Assembly: GCF_017086465.1 (NCBI RefSeq)
Contig: NZ_CP070961.1
Coordinates: 806,001 to 870,000, forward strand
Source: Nocardioides sp. zg-1228
GTDB taxonomy: Bacteria > Actinomycetota > Actinomycetes > Propionibacteriales > Nocardioidaceae
DNA length: 64,000 bases
Direction of reading: 5' to 3'
Shown here: one piece after another, positions 36,112-47,904 of the stretch
Numbering within the stretch: position 1 is the first letter of the stretch
Layout of the letters: each line of letters begins with the position of its first letter
Notes under the pieces: model-generated
The model's database searches: none
What the model saw: the letters and a program-made list of their open reading frames with translations, nothing else
Told to the model about the DNA's origin: nothing
Made by a program: the position numbers and the translations under genes

Positions 36112-37251
36112 TCACGACAGCGCCTCGACGCGGTCGTGGTCGGTGACCCGCTCGGAGAGCCGGGAGAGGTGGTGCCCGGCGTTGCCGAGCCACTGCTCGA
36201 GCACCGTCAGGTGTGCGGTGCCCACCCCGACGGCGTACTCCGCGGTCATGGCGATGCCGCCGTGGAGCTGGATCGCCTCCTGCCCGATGTGGCGCGCGGC
36301 GCGGGAGACCTGGAGCCCGACGCGGTCGGCGGCGTCGGCCACCGCCTCGCGGTCACCGCCAGCGATGGTCATCGTCGCCCAGTCGACCGCGCTGTGCGCG
36401 AGCTCCAGCGAGACGTACATGTCGGCGGCGCGGAAGGTGAGCGCCTGGAAGGTGTTGAGCGTGACGCCGAACTGCTTGCGGCTCTTGAGGTAGCCGGTGG
36501 TCGCGCGCACCTGGCTCTGCATGACGCCGAGCGCCTGGTTGGCCCCCATGATCCGGGTGAGGTCGCTGAGGGTCGCGACGCTCGCCGTGACGTCACGGCC
36601 GGGCTCGCCAAGCGGCGTCGCGGCGCTGGCGTCGAGCCGGACGGTGGCCGCCCGGGTGAGGTCGGCGGCGGCGTAGCCGGAGACCGTCGCCGCGGACGGC
36701 TCCACGAGGAAGGCCCCGGTGCCGCCGGCGGGCAGCGCGGCGGTCACGACGAGGAGGTCGGCCGACTCGCCGCCCATCACGGGGTCGGCCACGCCGTCGA
36801 GGGTCCAGCCGTCGTCGGTGGCCGAGGCGCGCACGCCGTCGGCGCGCGAGGTCCAGCGATCGCCCGGGGACGTGTCGGCGGCGGCCAGCAGGAGCTCGCC
36901 GGCGCTCAGCCGGCCGAGCAGGTCGGCCTTCTGGTCCGCGGTGCCGAGCGCGGCGACCAGGCCGCCCGCGTGCACCACGGCGGACAGGTAGGGCTCGGGC
37001 GCGAGGACCCGGCCCAGCTCCTGGCACACGATGCCGATCTCGACGGGGCCGGCACCGACGCCGCCGTCGGTCTCGCTGAAGGGCAGCCCGAGGATGCCCA
37101 TCTCGGCCAGCCGTCCCCACAGCCCGCGGTCGAAGCCGGGCTCCTCGGCCACCGTGCGGCGCCGTCGGTCGTGGTCGGCGTACGTCGTGGCCAGGAGGCC
37201 GCGGACGGCCTCGCGCAGCGCCTGCTGCTCGTCGTCGTAGGTGAAGTCCAC
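36112..37251 (-). CDS. Acyl-CoA dehydrogenase family protein (small-subunit-like)
   Basis: The 379-residue protein keeps the fold (MDFTYDDEQQALREAVRGLL; AIQLHGGIAMTAEYAVG) but no Glu at the usual C-terminal catalytic position. Such proteins form alpha2-beta2 heterotetramers with a partner acyl-CoA dehydrogenase, as in actinobacterial steroid side-chain degradation. The partner is probably the product of the immediately upstream gene, from which it is separated by 9 bp. Confidence 0.87.
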   Translation of the reverse strand: MDFTYDDEQQALREAVRGLLATTYADHDRRRRTVAEEPGFDRGLWGRLAEMGILGLPFSETDGGVGAGPVEIGIVCQELGRVLAPEPYLSAVVHAGGLVAALGTADQKADLLGRLSAGELLLAAADTSPGDRWTSRADGVRASATDDGWTLDGVADPVMGGESADLLVVTAALPAGGTGAFLVEPSAATVSGYAAADLTRAATVRLDASAATPLGEPGRDVTASVATLSDLTRIMGANQALGVMQSQVRATTGYLKSRKQFGVTLNTFQALTFRAADMYVSLELAHSAVDWATMTIAGGDREAVADAADRVGLQVSRAARHIGQEAIQLHGGIAMTAEYAVGVGTAHLTVLEQWLGNAGHHLSRLSERVTDHDRVEALS

Positions 37252-37260
37252 GTCGTCTCC

Positions 37261-38412
<1,152 letters not shown>

Positions 38413-38485
38413 GTGACTCCTCGGGGGTGACGGGTGGCCCCATCATGTCCGCCCGGTGGTCACGGGTCGATGTTCCACGCGCACA

Positions 38486-38516
38486 ACTCCCGCCCCCACT
38501 GGGTGGGGGCGGGAGT
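38486..38516. terminator. Terminator between htrA-like and acyl-CoA dehydrogenase genes
   Basis: A perfect 14-bp stem (38486-38499 with 38503-38516) and 3-nt loop TGG make a very stable hairpin. It lies about 40 bp after the end of the minus-strand protease gene. A purine-rich tract (38519-38555) lies between. Confidence 0.8.
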
Positions 38517-38518
38517 GC

Positions 38519-38555
38519 GGGGAAAGGAAGGGGAGGGGGAGGGAATGGGAGGGGG
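38519..38555 (+). other. Purine-rich, G-run tract
   Basis: Thirty-seven bases that are G or A except for one T, with six runs of three to five G. Such a sequence could form a G-quadruplex or triplex on the plus strand; it is CU-rich in the minus-strand RNA. Confidence 0.5.
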
Positions 38556-39824
38556 TCAGCCCTGGGTGGCGTCGGAGTCCAGGGTGACCGTCGCCTGCTT
38601 GGTCTGGCCGTCGCGGGTCCAGGTGATCTCCACCTTGTCGCCGGGCCGGTAGGACCGGATGGTCGCGACGAGCGAGTCGGCGCCGGTGATCCGGTGGTCG
38701 TCGATCGAGGTGATCACGTCGCCGGCACGGATGCCCGCGTCGGCAGCGGTCGAGCCGTCGGAGACTCCGGCGATCTGCGCACCGTCCTCGGCGTCGGTGA
38801 CCCGCAGGCCGAGGCGCGCGTGGGTCGGGGTCTCGCCGGCGGCCATCTGGTCGACGATCGGCATGACCTCGTCGATCGGGATCGCGAAGCCGAGACCGAT
38901 CGAGCCGGCCTCGCTCTGCCCGTAGGGGGACGGGGAGGCGGCCGAGCGGATGGAGGAGTTGATGCCCACGACGGCTCCGGTCATGTCGACCAGCGGGCCG
39001 CCGGAGTTGCCGGGGTTGATGGCCGCGTCGGTCTGGATCGCGGGGTAGGTGGTGGAGTTGCCCTGGTCGTCCGAGCCGACGTTGACGGGACGGTCGAGCG
39101 CGCTGACGATGCCGCTGGTGACGGTCGCGTCGAGGCCGAACGGCGAGCCGATCGCGACGACGCTCTCACCGACGCCGAGGTTGGCCGACTTGCCGATCGT
39201 CGCGGGTGTGAGGCCGGAGACGCCCTCCGCCTTGATCACCGCGGTGTCGGTCAGCGGGTCGGTGCCGAGGACCGTCGCGTCCGCTGTGGTGCCGTCGTCG
39301 AACGACACCCGGAGGCCGCCCTCCTCGGCGCCCTCGACGACGTGGTTGTTGGTCAGGATGGTGCCGTCGGCGGTGAGGACGATGCCCGAGCCCGAGCCGC
39401 CGCCCTGGGCGGTGGCGACGTCGATCTTCACGACGCTGGGCAGCACCTTCTGCGCCACCGACTCCACCGACCCCTCGGGGGCGGGGGTGTCCGCCTCCGA
39501 GGCGGGCGACGCGGGGGCCGACTGCGACGCGCTGGCGGGCTCGTCCTGGGTGGCGTGCCACAGCGCCGCGCCACCGAAGCCGGCGCCTCCGCCGACGAGC
39601 AGCGAGGTGGCGAGGACAGCGGCGGCGAGCCCGGCGCGACCGCTCGGGCGCCGCTGGGGCGGGGGTGCGGTCACGGGGTACTGTCCCGGCGGCGTGGCCG
39701 CGCCGGTGGCGGGGTGCACGCTGTCAGTGCTTCCTGGTCCCGCCGTGGCCTGCTGGAACGGGTTGTCACCGGCGGGGCGCGGGGTCTGCGGGCCGCCGTA
39801 CTGGGAAGTGGGTCGCTCGGTCAT
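38556..39824 (-). CDS. HtrA-like serine protease with PDZ domain
   Basis: The 422-residue protein has a cytoplasmic Pro/Gln-rich N-terminus, one membrane helix (about residues 64-89), a Ser/Pro/Ala linker, an S1C protease domain with the triad His161 (TNNHVVEG), Asp193 (LTDTAV) and Ser274 (GNSGGP), and a C-terminal PDZ domain (about 320-415). HtrA/DegP-like enzymes degrade or refold misfolded extracytoplasmic proteins. It is transcribed away from the T7SS-like operon. The ATG at 39824 is preceded by GTGGAG. Confidence 0.92.
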   Translation of the reverse strand: MTERPTSQYGGPQTPRPAGDNPFQQATAGPGSTDSVHPATGAATPPGQYPVTAPPPQRRPSGRAGLAAAVLATSLLVGGGAGFGGAALWHATQDEPASASQSAPASPASEADTPAPEGSVESVAQKVLPSVVKIDVATAQGGGSGSGIVLTADGTILTNNHVVEGAEEGGLRVSFDDGTTADATVLGTDPLTDTAVIKAEGVSGLTPATIGKSANLGVGESVVAIGSPFGLDATVTSGIVSALDRPVNVGSDDQGNSTTYPAIQTDAAINPGNSGGPLVDMTGAVVGINSSIRSAASPSPYGQSEAGSIGLGFAIPIDEVMPIVDQMAAGETPTHARLGLRVTDAEDGAQIAGVSDGSTAADAGIRAGDVITSIDDHRITGADSLVATIRSYRPGDKVEITWTRDGQTKQATVTLDSDATQG

Positions 39825-39982
39825 GGCTCCACTGTGCGCCGGGACCCTGTGGATGCGCTGAGAGCCCGCTGTAAAGCCGCGATGACCTCGCGGCACCTCG
39901 CAAGGGCACGTCCGGCAGCCAGGTGTACGGCGCGGGCAACGGGGTAGACGGGTGGCGTCAGCACCGAACCGGGGGGATAACG

Positions 39983-41443
39983 ATGGGCCAGACTCTGCAG
40001 ATCCAGTGGGGCAGTCTCGACATGCTGCTCGAGGACATGGTCGCGATCCGCGACCAGGTGGACAGCATCGACACGTACGTCGGCACGCACGTGTGCAACG
40101 CGGCGGGCTTCGACTTCGAGCCCTTCGCACTCAAGAAGCTCGCCGATGCGATGGGCACGATGCGTGGCCACTTCACCACGGTGAAGAGCACGTTCGAGAC
40201 GCGCTACGACGGGCTGCGCGAGGCGGTGGTCACCACGGCCAAGGACGTCTACGCGACCGACGACAGCATCAAGTTCGACATCGACAGGCTCACCGGCGAG
40301 CCCGGACAGGCCGGGGGCGAGGGCGCCGGCATCGAGGTGCGGCTGAAGAACCTCAAGGACCCCACGGACGTCCTCACCGCACCGCCTCCGGGCGAGCAGC
40401 AGTTCCCCAAGGACCACGACCAGCCGTTCCAGTCGGTCGTGACCGGCTGGGACGACGCGCGCGACAAGATCAACGAGTGCATCAAGTGGTGCCGCGACCA
40501 CAAGATCGACATCTTCGACGAGCTTCCCGACAAGAGCCTGGAGGACTTCATCGTCTTCCCGCTGTCGGGTGACTACTACGCGATCCAGCAGAACGCCTCG
40601 GCGTGCCGCAACCTGTCCAAGGCGTTGAAGGACTACGCCTACAACTTCGGACTCCTCGCCATCAACGCCTCGGCGGCCATGAAGGGCCAGGCGGGTCTGA
40701 CGCTGACGGCCCACATCGGTCTCTACGGCACCGTGATGACCGCGATCTCGGCCGTGGTGTCAGGACTGGCCAAGGTCTTCGACGAGCTGGCGGAGATGAG
40801 CGAGAAGATCGCCATCAAGGTGGAGAAGATCATCCGGGTGCTCGCCCAGAAGCTCTTCAAGCTGATGAAGTTCCTGCTCAAGCGCATCAACGCGGCCGTC
40901 GGGATCTTCGTGACGATCAAGGAGATCGCCGAGAAGGGCACGGCGTTCTTCACCGACCTCGTCGACGACGTCAAGACCGTCACGAAGCTCATCAAGGTGG
41001 CCTTCGGGCTCGCCGACGACGTGGAGGAGTGGGCCAAGGAGCAGGCAGACCGGATCAACACCGTCAAGCAGGTCGTCACCATCATCGAGAAGCTGCCGCA
41101 CGCGCGCGGCAAGATGAGCCTCAGCGACCTGCCCAAGGACGTGACCGACGTCGAGAAGTCGCTCAAGGACCTCAAGACCGACTTCGGGGACCCCGAGGGC
41201 GAGGCCTTCGACGACCTCGAGGCGGCCGTCGACGAGGGCGTGAACGAGGCCGGCAAGACGGATCCCAGCGTCCACTACGACGAGGACTGCGTGCCCGACG
41301 ACCCGCCCGCGGGCCAGCCCGGCATGTTCGGCCCGTCGGTCCTGCCGCCCGAGTGGCACCCCCCGATGGCGCCGCCGCAGGTGGCGGTGCCCGAGGACGA
41401 CGTGCGCGTCCCGAAGGTCGCCGAGCGGGTGGGTGGTCGCTGA
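39983..41443 (+). CDS. T7SS-like helical secreted protein
   Basis: The 486-residue protein has no classical signal peptide. Its N-terminal ~100 residues are helical and end with Tyr90-x3-Asp94 (YATDD), which matches the YxxxD export signature of WXG100/EspC-type T7SS substrates. A Pro-rich spacer (about 130-150) precedes a second helical part that begins SGDYYAIQQNASACRNLSKAL and contains the hydrophobic segment near 240-265, followed by long amphipathic helices and a Pro-rich C-terminus. This layout resembles actinobacterial T7SS effectors, but the C-terminal part does not look like a known toxin. GGGGGG precedes the ATG. It leads a three-gene operon. Confidence 0.7.
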   Translation: MGQTLQIQWGSLDMLLEDMVAIRDQVDSIDTYVGTHVCNAAGFDFEPFALKKLADAMGTMRGHFTTVKSTFETRYDGLREAVVTTAKDVYATDDSIKFDIDRLTGEPGQAGGEGAGIEVRLKNLKDPTDVLTAPPPGEQQFPKDHDQPFQSVVTGWDDARDKINECIKWCRDHKIDIFDELPDKSLEDFIVFPLSGDYYAIQQNASACRNLSKALKDYAYNFGLLAINASAAMKGQAGLTLTAHIGLYGTVMTAISAVVSGLAKVFDELAEMSEKIAIKVEKIIRVLAQKLFKLMKFLLKRINAAVGIFVTIKEIAEKGTAFFTDLVDDVKTVTKLIKVAFGLADDVEEWAKEQADRINTVKQVVTIIEKLPHARGKMSLSDLPKDVTDVEKSLKDLKTDFGDPEGEAFDDLEAAVDEGVNEAGKTDPSVHYDEDCVPDDPPAGQPGMFGPSVLPPEWHPPMAPPQVAVPEDDVRVPKVAERVGGR

Positions 41444-41838
41444 TGGAGTTCTACGACGCCTCGAGCGCCGCTCCGCAGGACCCGATCGAGCAGGTCCTCG
41501 GTGACCTCGGCGCGGACGCCACGACGTCGGCCCTGCTCGAGCGCCTGCACGAGGTCGACGACCTGGTCGATCGCATCCTCGAGGAGGAGGGGGCGCAGCC
41601 CCTCGACGCCGACATCGTCGCGGCACTCGAGCAGATCACCGGGGCGCAGGACGCGCCCGACCACTTCCGGCGGGTGTACGAGCGGGTCGAGCGGCGGGCG
41701 ACGACCTGGGACCGGTTCTGGCAGCGACCGCACGACGAATACCGTGGCTTCGAGATCATCCAGGCCGCGATCGTGCGGACGACACGAGAGACCGGCGAGA
41801 CCCTCGCCCGACTCGACACGAAGGAGCAGCGTGACTGA
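41443..41838 (+). CDS. Small helical partner protein of unknown function
   Basis: The 131-residue protein is predicted to be largely helical and acidic (HEVDDLVDRILEEEG). No family was recognised. It starts within the stop of the T7SS-like gene (TGATG), and its own stop lies inside the next gene, so the three are translated together. It may be a cytoplasmic chaperone or an immunity-type partner; both are guesses. Confidence 0.6.
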   Translation: MEFYDASSAAPQDPIEQVLGDLGADATTSALLERLHEVDDLVDRILEEEGAQPLDADIVAALEQITGAQDAPDHFRRVYERVERRATTWDRFWQRPHDEYRGFEIIQAAIVRTTRETGETLARLDTKEQRD

Positions 41839-42442
41839 CCTGAGACGGGTGACGACGGCGTTCGCGGCCGTGGCCCTGGTGCTGGTGGCATCGGGGTGCG
41901 GCGGCGACGACGAGCCGGCGCCCACCGACCCGGGGAGTGCGACGAGCAGCCCGAGCGGCACCTCGTCAGCGGAGCCCACGGAGGAGCCCACGGAGGAGCC
42001 CACGTCCGGTGGCGCCGCGGGTGGCGACGGCTATGCCTGCGAGGCGATCGACGTCCAGGTCGCCGGAGCGGACAACGACGTGCCCCTCGAGGAGCCGTCG
42101 GGTGTCGGCGAGATCGGCGGCGACGAGGGCTGCTCGCTGTTCCAGAAGGACGAGCCCACGGTGGTGGAGGTCGAGCTCGTGACCGAGCACGGCGACCTCG
42201 ACCAGGAGGGAGCCGCCCTCCAGATCTCGGGCCAGGAGGAGATCGAGGACGTGACGGTCGGCGGCAGCCCCGCACTGCTCGTGAGAGGAGCGGGCAGCCC
42301 GGTCTACGTCAACCTCGCGACGCTCGCCGGCGACCGCCTGCTGACGATCAGGCTGCTCGCGCCCGGTGCCGAGCCGAAGCAGGTCGAGCAGTACGAGCGG
42401 GTGGTGCTCTCGGTCGCCGAGCAGGTGGTCGCGGCCGCCTGA
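41831..42442 (+). CDS. DUF3558-like lipoprotein
   Basis: The 203-residue protein has a lipoprotein signal with lipobox VASGC, a Pro/Thr/Glu/Ser linker, then a beta-rich domain with two cysteines and GSPALLVRG followed by a C-terminal strand pattern typical of DUF3558 lipoproteins. These sit on the outer face of the membrane. It begins at GTG 41831, which is preceded by AAGGAGC and overlaps the small helical gene by 8 bp. It is probably the surface component of the T7SS-like operon. Confidence 0.7.
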   Translation: MTDLRRVTTAFAAVALVLVASGCGGDDEPAPTDPGSATSSPSGTSSAEPTEEPTEEPTSGGAAGGDGYACEAIDVQVAGADNDVPLEEPSGVGEIGGDEGCSLFQKDEPTVVEVELVTEHGDLDQEGAALQISGQEEIEDVTVGGSPALLVRGAGSPVYVNLATLAGDRLLTIRLLAPGAEPKQVEQYERVVLSVAEQVVAAA

Positions 42443-42454
42443 GGCCCGGACACG

Positions 42455-42490
42455 ACGAACGCCCCCGGCCGCGCGGCCGGGGGCGTTCGT
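42455..42490. terminator. Bidirectional terminator between the lipoprotein gene and gltA
   Basis: A perfect 16-bp stem (42455-42470 with 42475-42490) and the loop GCGC. It lies between converging genes and can stop transcription from both sides. Confidence 0.85.
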
Positions 42491-42513
42491 TCGTACGACG
42501 GTGGAGCGGGGAC

Positions 42514-43818
<1,305 letters not shown>

Positions 43819-43833
43819 GTCGGCTCCTGTTCA

Positions 43834-43850
43834 TACGTCTTTGTACGTCT
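43834..43850 (-). repeat. Direct repeat in the gltA leader
   Basis: TACGTCT occurs twice with a 10-bp period (one helical turn), 16-32 bp before the gltA start. A regulator site is possible. Confidence 0.45.
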
Positions 43851-43937
43851 GTGGGGTCCCCTCAACCTAGACCGGCGTCCGCAACGACCGCGAATCAGGT
43901 GTCCAGACAGAGGGACGCCCATGATCCCTGCACGCCG

Positions 43938-45263
43938 TCACCGGCCGGCGACGCGGTGGGCGACGCGGGCGATGCGGCTGGTGCGACCCAGCCCCGCGTC
44001 CTCGCGTCGGTCGGCGGTGCGGTAGAGGCCGTACAGCGCGTGCACGCCTGCCCACCGCAGTGGCTCCGGCTCCCACCTCCGCACCCGGTGCCCGGACCAC
44101 GGGAGCCGGGTCAGGTCGGTGTCGTGGCCGAGCACGAGGTCGCGCAGGGTGCGACCCGCCAGGTTGGTGGCGGTCAGGCCGGAGCCGACGTAGCCGCCGG
44201 CGTGGCCGAGACCGGTCGCGGGGTCGTACGCCACGCTCGCGCTCCAGTCGCGCGGGACGCCCAGCACGCCGCACCAGGCGTGGTCGAGCCGCACGCCGGC
44301 CAGCGACGGGAAGAGCGTCGTCAGGGTCGAGCGCAGCGACTCGACCGTCTGCGGCTGGGTGCGGCCGTCGACGTCGGTGCGCGAGCCGAAGCGGTAGGGG
44401 ACGCCGCGCCCGCCCATCGCGATGCGCCCGTCGGCGGTGCGCTGGGCGTAGCAGTAGGCGTGCGCCTCGTCGCCGAGCAGCTCCGCGCCGCTCCAGCCGA
44501 TCTCGTCCCACCGTGCCCGGTCGAGCGGCTCGGTGACGACGATGGCGGAGTTCATCGGCAGCCAGTCGCGGCGGTGCCCGGGCAGCCCGGCGGTGAAGCC
44601 CTCCAGGCAGCGCAGCACCACCGGCGCGGTCAGGGTGCCGCGGTCGGTGACGACCGTCCCGGCGGTGACCGACGTGGCCCGCGTGCCCTCGTGGATCCGC
44701 ACGCCGCGCGCGCGGACGGCGCGCGCGACCCCCGCCACCAGCCGGGCGGGCTGCACCCGCGCGCAGTCGGGGTCGAAGTGCCCGGCGACGGCTCCGGCCA
44801 CCCGGACCCGCTCGGCCACCTGTGCCGCGGTGAGCTCGCCGCCGAGCCGCCGGCGCTGGGCCTCCGAGCGCGCGACGGTGAGCACGCCGCTGCGCACGAT
44901 GTCGGCCTCGATGCCCTCGCGGGCGGCCACGCCGATCACCTCGCCGACCGTCGAGCGCAACGCCTCGCGCAGGCGTCGTACGCCGTCCTCGCCGGCCACC
45001 GCGGCGTAGGCCCGGGGGCTGCCGGCGAGCTCGCTGGAGAGCCAGCCGCCGTTGCGCCCCGACGCCCCGAACCCGGCGAACTTCGCCTCGACGACGCGCA
45101 CGTCGAGCGTCGGGTCGGCCTCGGCGAGGTAGAAGGCCGTCCAGAGGCCGGTGAGGCCCCCGCCTACGATGGCCACGTCGCACGACGCGTCGCCGGCCAG
45201 GTGGTCGGTGGGGGAGGGCAGCCCGACCTGCTGCCACCAGAAGGACACGCCGCCGTTGCGCAC
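43938..45263 (-). CDS. FAD-dependent amine/amino acid oxidoreductase (DAO family)
   Basis: The 441-residue protein starts with a Rossmann FAD motif (VAIVGGGLTGLWTAFYL) and has the RNGGW segment typical of glycine/D-amino-acid oxidase-like enzymes, and GHAGGYVGSGLTATNLAG near residues 365-382. Members oxidise amines, amino acids, or polyamines such as gamma-glutamylputrescine. The GTG start and CACAAT 6 nt upstream suggest a leaderless mRNA. It stands alone. Confidence 0.85.
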   Translation of the reverse strand: MRNGGVSFWWQQVGLPSPTDHLAGDASCDVAIVGGGLTGLWTAFYLAEADPTLDVRVVEAKFAGFGASGRNGGWLSSELAGSPRAYAAVAGEDGVRRLREALRSTVGEVIGVAAREGIEADIVRSGVLTVARSEAQRRRLGGELTAAQVAERVRVAGAVAGHFDPDCARVQPARLVAGVARAVRARGVRIHEGTRATSVTAGTVVTDRGTLTAPVVLRCLEGFTAGLPGHRRDWLPMNSAIVVTEPLDRARWDEIGWSGAELLGDEAHAYCYAQRTADGRIAMGGRGVPYRFGSRTDVDGRTQPQTVESLRSTLTTLFPSLAGVRLDHAWCGVLGVPRDWSASVAYDPATGLGHAGGYVGSGLTATNLAGRTLRDLVLGHDTDLTRLPWSGHRVRRWEPEPLRWAGVHALYGLYRTADRREDAGLGRTSRIARVAHRVAGR

Positions 45264-45288
45264 GCGCCCATTGTGGTGCCCCGGCGTT

Positions 45289-45317
45289 TTGACCGCCCCG
45301 CGGGCGGGCCGTAGTCT
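45289..45317 (+). promoter_or_regulatory. rplM promoter
   Basis: TTGACC (45289-45294) and TAGTCT (45312-45317) are spaced by exactly 17 bp. The predicted start gives a leader of about 165 nt containing an 8-bp hairpin (45440-45447 with 45452-45459, loop GTCC). The leader may autoregulate L13 synthesis, which is inference. Confidence 0.7.
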
Positions 45318-45488
45318 TGATGGTCGCGACTCCTGCCGCGTCCGCTCCCTCCGGGACCGGGTGCAGATCCGGACGTCATCCTCCCTGAGTCGGGGGAGCG
45401 ATCCGGGCCGTGTTCGTCAGAAGCCGCAGCAGCACCAGCCGGCCCTCGTCCGAGGGCCGGGACCAACGAACCAGAACGGGACACCGCC

Positions 45489-45932
45489 GTGCGCACGTAC
45501 AGCCCCAAGCCCGCTGACATCCAGCGTGAGTGGCTCGTCATCGACGCCACCGACGTGGTCCTGGGCCGCCTCGCCGTCCAGACCGCCAACCTCCTCCGCG
45601 GCAAGCACAAGCCGACCTTTGCTCCTCACATGGACATGGGCGACTTCGTGATCATCGTGAACGCCTCCAAGGTGTCGCTGTCGGGGTCCAAGAAGACCAC
45701 CAAGATGGCCTACCGCCACTCCGGCTACCCGGGCGGCCTCTCGGCCACCCCGTTCGGCGAGCTCCTCGAGAAGGACCCGCGCAAGGCCATCGAGAACGCG
45801 GTGTGGGGCATGCTCCCCAAGAACAAGCTCGGTCGCCAGATGCTGAAGAAGCTGAAGGTCTACGGAGGCCCCGACCACCCGCACCTGGCCCAGCAGGCCA
45901 CTCCCTTCGAGATCACGCAGATCTCCCAGTGA
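45489..45932 (+). CDS. rplM: 50S ribosomal protein L13
   Basis: The 147-residue product matches L13 ([26 protein letters not shown], and the [16 protein letters not shown] [18 protein letters not shown]). The start is GTG at 45489. L13 binds early in large-subunit assembly. It is followed 17 bp later by rpsI, its usual partner. Confidence 0.97.
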   Translation: MRTYSPKPADIQREWLVIDATDVVLGRLAVQTANLLRGKHKPTFAPHMDMGDFVIIVNASKVSLSGSKKTTKMAYRHSGYPGGLSATPFGELLEKDPRKAIENAVWGMLPKNKLGRQMLKKLKVYGGPDHPHLAQQATPFEITQISQ

Positions 45933-45949
45933 CGACTGAGGACGCACAG

Positions 45950-46450
45950 ATGACTGAGAACACCACCGAGGTCGAGGAGACCTTCGAGACCGACGCCGAG
46001 GGCGTTGCCTACACGTCCGAGAGCGACGCCTCCGCGGACTCCCCGGCCCGCCCGGCGACCATCGCCCCCGGCGCGGCCACCGGCCGTCGCAAGGAGGCCG
46101 TCGCCCGCGTGCGCATCGTCCCCGGCACCGGCGAGTGGACCATCAACGGTCGCTCGATGGACAGCTACTTCCCCAACAAGCTGCACCAGCAGATCGCCAA
46201 CGAGCCGTTCGTCGAGCTGCAGCTCGAGGGTCGCTTCGACGTGATCGCCCGCATCCACGGCGGCGGCATCGCCGGCCAGGCCGGCGCCCTGCGCCTCGGC
46301 GTGGCCCGCTCCCTCAACGGGATCGACACCGAGGCCAACCGCCCCGCGCTCAAGAAGGCCGGGCTGCTCACCCGCGACGCCCGCGTCGTGGAGCGCAAGA
46401 AGGCCGGTCTCAAGAAGGCCCGCAAGGCCTCGCAGTTCAGCAAGCGCTGA
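45950..46450 (+). CDS. rpsI: 30S ribosomal protein S9
   Basis: The 166-residue product has an acidic N-terminal extension (about 45 residues, [10 protein letters not shown]) typical of actinobacteria, then the full S9 domain ([15 protein letters not shown] ... [12 protein letters not shown]). The basic C-terminal tail contacts the P-site tRNA. Start chosen at ATG 45950. Confidence 0.97.
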   Translation: MTENTTEVEETFETDAEGVAYTSESDASADSPARPATIAPGAATGRRKEAVARVRIVPGTGEWTINGRSMDSYFPNKLHQQIANEPFVELQLEGRFDVIARIHGGGIAGQAGALRLGVARSLNGIDTEANRPALKKAGLLTRDARVVERKKAGLKKARKASQFSKR

Positions 46451-46464
46451 TCCAGCCTGCACCT

Positions 46465-46500
46465 CGAGGTCCGCACCGTCCTACGACGGTGCGGGCCTCG
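46465..46500 (+). terminator. rplM-rpsI terminator
   Basis: Arms 46465-46480 and 46485-46500 pair over 16 positions with one wobble and the loop CTAC, 15 bp after the rpsI stop. Confidence 0.8.
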
Positions 46501-46557
46501 TCGCATGTGCGGCCTCGGTGCCGCGTCAGGCACCGACGACCCGTAGGCTGCCGGGCC

Positions 46558-47904
46558 ATGACGCGACTCTTCGGCACCGACGGGGTCAGGGGCCTGGCCA
46601 ACGCCGACCTCACGGCCGAGCTTGCCCTCGACCTCTCCGTCTGTGCGGCGCACGTGCTGGCCGACCGCGGTGAGTTCGAGGGGCACCGGCCCCTGGCGGT
46701 GGTGGGCCGCGACACCCGCATCTCCGGGCAGTTCCTCGAGGCGGCGGTCGTGGCCGGGCTCGCCTCGGCCGGCGTCGACGTGCTGCTGCTCGGCGTGCTG
46801 CCCACCCCGGGGGTGGCCTACCTGACCGACCGCCTCGGCGCCGACCTCGGCGTGGTGCTCTCGGCCTCGCACAACCCGATGCCCGATAACGGCATCAAGT
46901 TCCTCGCGCGCGGCGGGCACAAGCTCGACGACGTCATCGAGGACGCCGTCGAGCGCCGGATGGGCGAGCCGTGGGAGCGGCCGACCGGCGGCGACGTCGG
47001 CCGCGTGCGGGCCTACGACACCGCAGTGGAGGAGTACGCCGCCCACCTCGAGAGCACGATCAGCCATCCGCTGGCCGGGCTCACGGTGGTGCTCGACTGC
47101 GCCGAGGGGGCGGCGCACGCCGCAGGCCCGCGTGCCCTCGAGGACGCCGGCGCGACCGTGATCGCGATCCACGCCGACCCGGACGGCATCAACATCAACG
47201 ACAACTGCGGCTCCACGCACCTGGAGTCGCTGCGCGCCGCGGTGGTCGAGCACGGCGCCCACGCCGGCTTCGCGCTCGACGGCGACGCCGACCGCTGCCT
47301 GGCCGTCGACGCCGAGGGCAACGTCGTCGACGGCGACCAGATCCTCGCGATCCTCGCCCTGTCCATGCGCGAGCAGGGCAAGCTCGCCAAGGACACCGTC
47401 GTCGCGACGGTGATGAGCAACCTGGGCTTCGTGCAGGCGCTGCGCGCGGCCGGCGTCGGCGTGCGCCAGACCAAGGTCGGAGACCGCTACGTCCTCGAGG
47501 CGATGCGGGTCTCCGGCTACAACCTCGGCGGCGAGCAGTCCGGCCACGTCATCCTCGCCGACCACGCCACCACCGGTGACGGCATCCTGACCGCGCTGCA
47601 CGTGCTGGAGCGGATGGCGACCACCGGCAGGTCGCTGGCCGACCTCGCCTCGGTGGTCCACCGGCTGCCGCAGGTGCTCCTCAACGTCTCGGGCGTCGAC
47701 AAGTCGCGGGCCGACGAGGACGCGGTGGTCGCCGCGGCCCTCGCCGAGGAGGAGGCGCTCCTGGGCGACCGCGGCCGCATCCTGCTCCGTCCCTCCGGCA
47801 CCGAGCCGATCGTGCGGGTGATGGTCGAGGCCCCCAGCGAGGACGAGGCGCAGGACGTCGCCTCCCGGCTCGCCGAGGTCGTCCGCCGGGAGCTCGCGCT
47901 CTAG
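46558..47904 (+). CDS. glmM: Phosphoglucosamine mutase
   Basis: The 448-residue enzyme isomerises glucosamine-6-phosphate to glucosamine-1-phosphate for UDP-N-acetylglucosamine and hence peptidoglycan. The phosphoserine loop is [13 protein letters not shown] (Ser104); the metal loop is LDGDADR; the sugar- and phosphate-binding motifs GGEQSGH and RPSGTEP are present. TAGGCT lies 8 nt before the ATG, so transcription may be leaderless. It functions with glmS located 2.5 kb downstream. Confidence 0.97.
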   Translation: MTRLFGTDGVRGLANADLTAELALDLSVCAAHVLADRGEFEGHRPLAVVGRDTRISGQFLEAAVVAGLASAGVDVLLLGVLPTPGVAYLTDRLGADLGVVLSASHNPMPDNGIKFLARGGHKLDDVIEDAVERRMGEPWERPTGGDVGRVRAYDTAVEEYAAHLESTISHPLAGLTVVLDCAEGAAHAAGPRALEDAGATVIAIHADPDGININDNCGSTHLESLRAAVVEHGAHAGFALDGDADRCLAVDAEGNVVDGDQILAILALSMREQGKLAKDTVVATVMSNLGFVQALRAAGVGVRQTKVGDRYVLEAMRVSGYNLGGEQSGHVILADHATTGDGILTALHVLERMATTGRSLADLASVVHRLPQVLLNVSGVDKSRADEDAVVAAALAEEEALLGDRGRILLRPSGTEPIVRVMVEAPSEDEAQDVASRLAEVVRRELAL

